Positions 63,302 to 64,000 of a DNA stretch of 64,000 nt are shown here, in pieces. The stretch lies in assembly GCA_002392965.1 (NCBI GenBank), contig DGIA01000039.1, forward strand, positions 47,395-111,394, given 5' to 3'. The notes under the pieces are model-generated. The model was not told where the DNA came from. It was given only the letters and a program-made list of their open reading frames with translations, and did not search any database. The first letter of the stretch is position 1, and each line of letters starts with the position of its first letter. A program made the position numbers and the translations under genes. The stretch comes from Bacteroidales bacterium UBA3834. Its GTDB lineage: Bacteria; Bacteroidota; Bacteroidia; Bacteroidales; P3.

Positions 63302-64000
63302 TTATTTGTTGACCTGGAACTTCTTGCTGCCGGTCTTGAAAAAGTCGGCAATCTGGTTGGCGGCGGCGATACCGGCATTGATGTTGGCCTCTTCGGTCTG
63401 GGCACCCATCTTCTTGGGGGTGGCAAAGTAGCGGCCTTCGAAAGCGCGGAATTCGGCGTCGGCATCGGGCATGATGTCGGTGATGTACTTCAGGTCGGTG
63501 CGCTCGGCCATCAGCTTGAGCAGTTCGGGCTCGTTGATAACTTCCTTGCGGGCGCTGTTGACGAGGATGCCACCCTTGTGCATCTTGTTGACCAGGGCGT
63601 AGTTGATGCTCTGCTTGGTCTCGGCGGTGGCGGGGATGTGCAGGCTGACGATGTCGCAGGTCTCGAAGAGAGCCTCCTGGCTGGCGACGGCCTTGGCCAT
63701 GGCGCTGGAGTTGATCTGCTCGGCGCTCAGGAAGGCGTCGTAGGCGTAGACATCCATGCCGAAGCCCTTGGCGATGCGGGCCACATTGCGTCCCACGTTG
63801 CCGAAGGCGAGGATACCCAGCTTCTTGCCCATCAGCTCGCTGCCGCTCTTGCCGTTGTAGAAGTTGCGGACGGCGTAGACGAGCAGACCCATGACGAGTT
63901 CTGCCACAGCGTTGCTGTTCTGGCCGGGGGTGTTCATGGCGACGATCTTGCGGGCGGTGCAAGCCTCGAGGTCGAGGTTGTCGTAGCCGGCGCCGGCGCG
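63302..64000 (-). CDS. serA: 3-phosphoglycerate dehydrogenase-like D-2-hydroxyacid dehydrogenase (3' part)
   Basis: The frame is open to the right edge, giving 232 residues; the N-terminus is outside the window. A Rossmann NAD-binding motif ILAFGNVGRNVARIAKG, the DIVSLHIPATAET segment, the catalytic Arg in VNSARKEVINE and a late FEGRYFATPKK are visible. The size and sequence fit the short (about 300-residue) Bacteroidota enzyme without the ACT domain. The likely reaction is NAD-dependent oxidation of 3-phosphoglycerate in serine synthesis; serC is expected beyond the edge. Confidence 0.85.
   Translation of the reverse strand, partial: RAGAGYDNLDLEACTARKIVAMNTPGQNSNAVAELVMGLLVYAVRNFYNGKSGSELMGKKLGILAFGNVGRNVARIAKGFGMDVYAYDAFLSAEQINSSAMAKAVASQEALFETCDIVSLHIPATAETKQSINYALVNKMHKGGILVNSARKEVINEPELLKLMAERTDLKYITDIMPDADAEFRAFEGRYFATPKKMGAQTEEANINAGIAAANQIADFFKTGSKKFQVNK

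Overview
The window looks like chromosomal DNA from an uncultured or unnamed member of the Bacteroidales. Three lines of evidence support this. Many start regions carry the Bacteroidota -7 promoter element TAnnTTTG. Several secreted proteins end in a type IX secretion (T9SS) sorting domain. The gene content is typical of the order: a GH3/beta-lactamase fusion, long NusB, long Rho, the nusB-DUF1573-yajC-ybbR-coaE cluster, a methylmalonyl-CoA decarboxylase operon, and an NfnAB-type fusion. Most coding DNA is GC-rich, so long antisense shadow ORFs are common. I see no insertion sequence, prophage, integrase or CRISPR array. One tRNA gene (CAT anticodon) is present.

Layout. 1-1140: the 3' end of a Ser/Thr-rich protein overlapping a nucleoside phosphorylase. 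1165-10405 (minus): leuS, nusB, a DUF1573 lipoprotein, yajC, a YbbR protein, coaE, GH3/beta-lactamase and a DjlA-like J-protein, mostly overlapping by 1-4 bases. 10621-12519: rho. 12762-13139: gcvH. 13224-15388 (minus): a lipoprotein and ilvE. 15760-20088 (plus): tRNA, ruvX, def, a TPR lipoprotein, and a remote PPDK homologue that lacks the PEP/pyruvate barrel. 20092-25678 (minus): dnaX (interrupted by an in-frame TAG), dapF, ligA and a PagL-like outer-membrane protein. 26114-28530: two secreted proteins. 28717-33889: the propionate-pathway operon (methylmalonyl-CoA epimerase, carboxyltransferase, a Cys-rich lipoprotein, OadG-like subunit, biotin carrier, Na+-pump beta subunit). 34006-38076: a BspA-like LRR protein and an M20 peptidase. 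38175-39127: a frameshifted thioredoxin-fold lipoprotein gene. 39394-45910: an NfnAB fusion, then a tightly overlapped YkvA / PAP2 / acetyltransferase / ABC-F run and a small membrane protein. 46001-51277 (minus): pruA, then aguB-aguA-S41 protease. 51727-55211: a polyprenyl synthase, then an ExbB/ExbD operon. 55466-61728: a beta-helix protein and a 1723-residue repeat adhesin. 61801-64000 (minus): mntP, an ATP-grasp-like protein and the 3' part of a 3-phosphoglycerate dehydrogenase-like gene.

The most unusual signals are: (1) four intergenic arrays of a degenerate element (CTAGGT / CTAAGG on one strand) repeated at an almost strict 11-bp period, each lying upstream of a recognisable promoter; (2) a PPDK relative that keeps the ATP-grasp-like region and an apparent swivelling-domain histidine but has a different C-terminus; (3) a dnaX gene whose reading frame is cut by TAG exactly where the gamma-like part meets the tau linker; (4) clustered one-base homopolymer indels in two secreted-protein genes, raising the question of assembly error versus decay; (5) a Cys-rich lipoprotein placed inside the Na+-pumping decarboxylase operon; and (6) an abruptly AT-rich core inside a GC-normal beta-helix gene.
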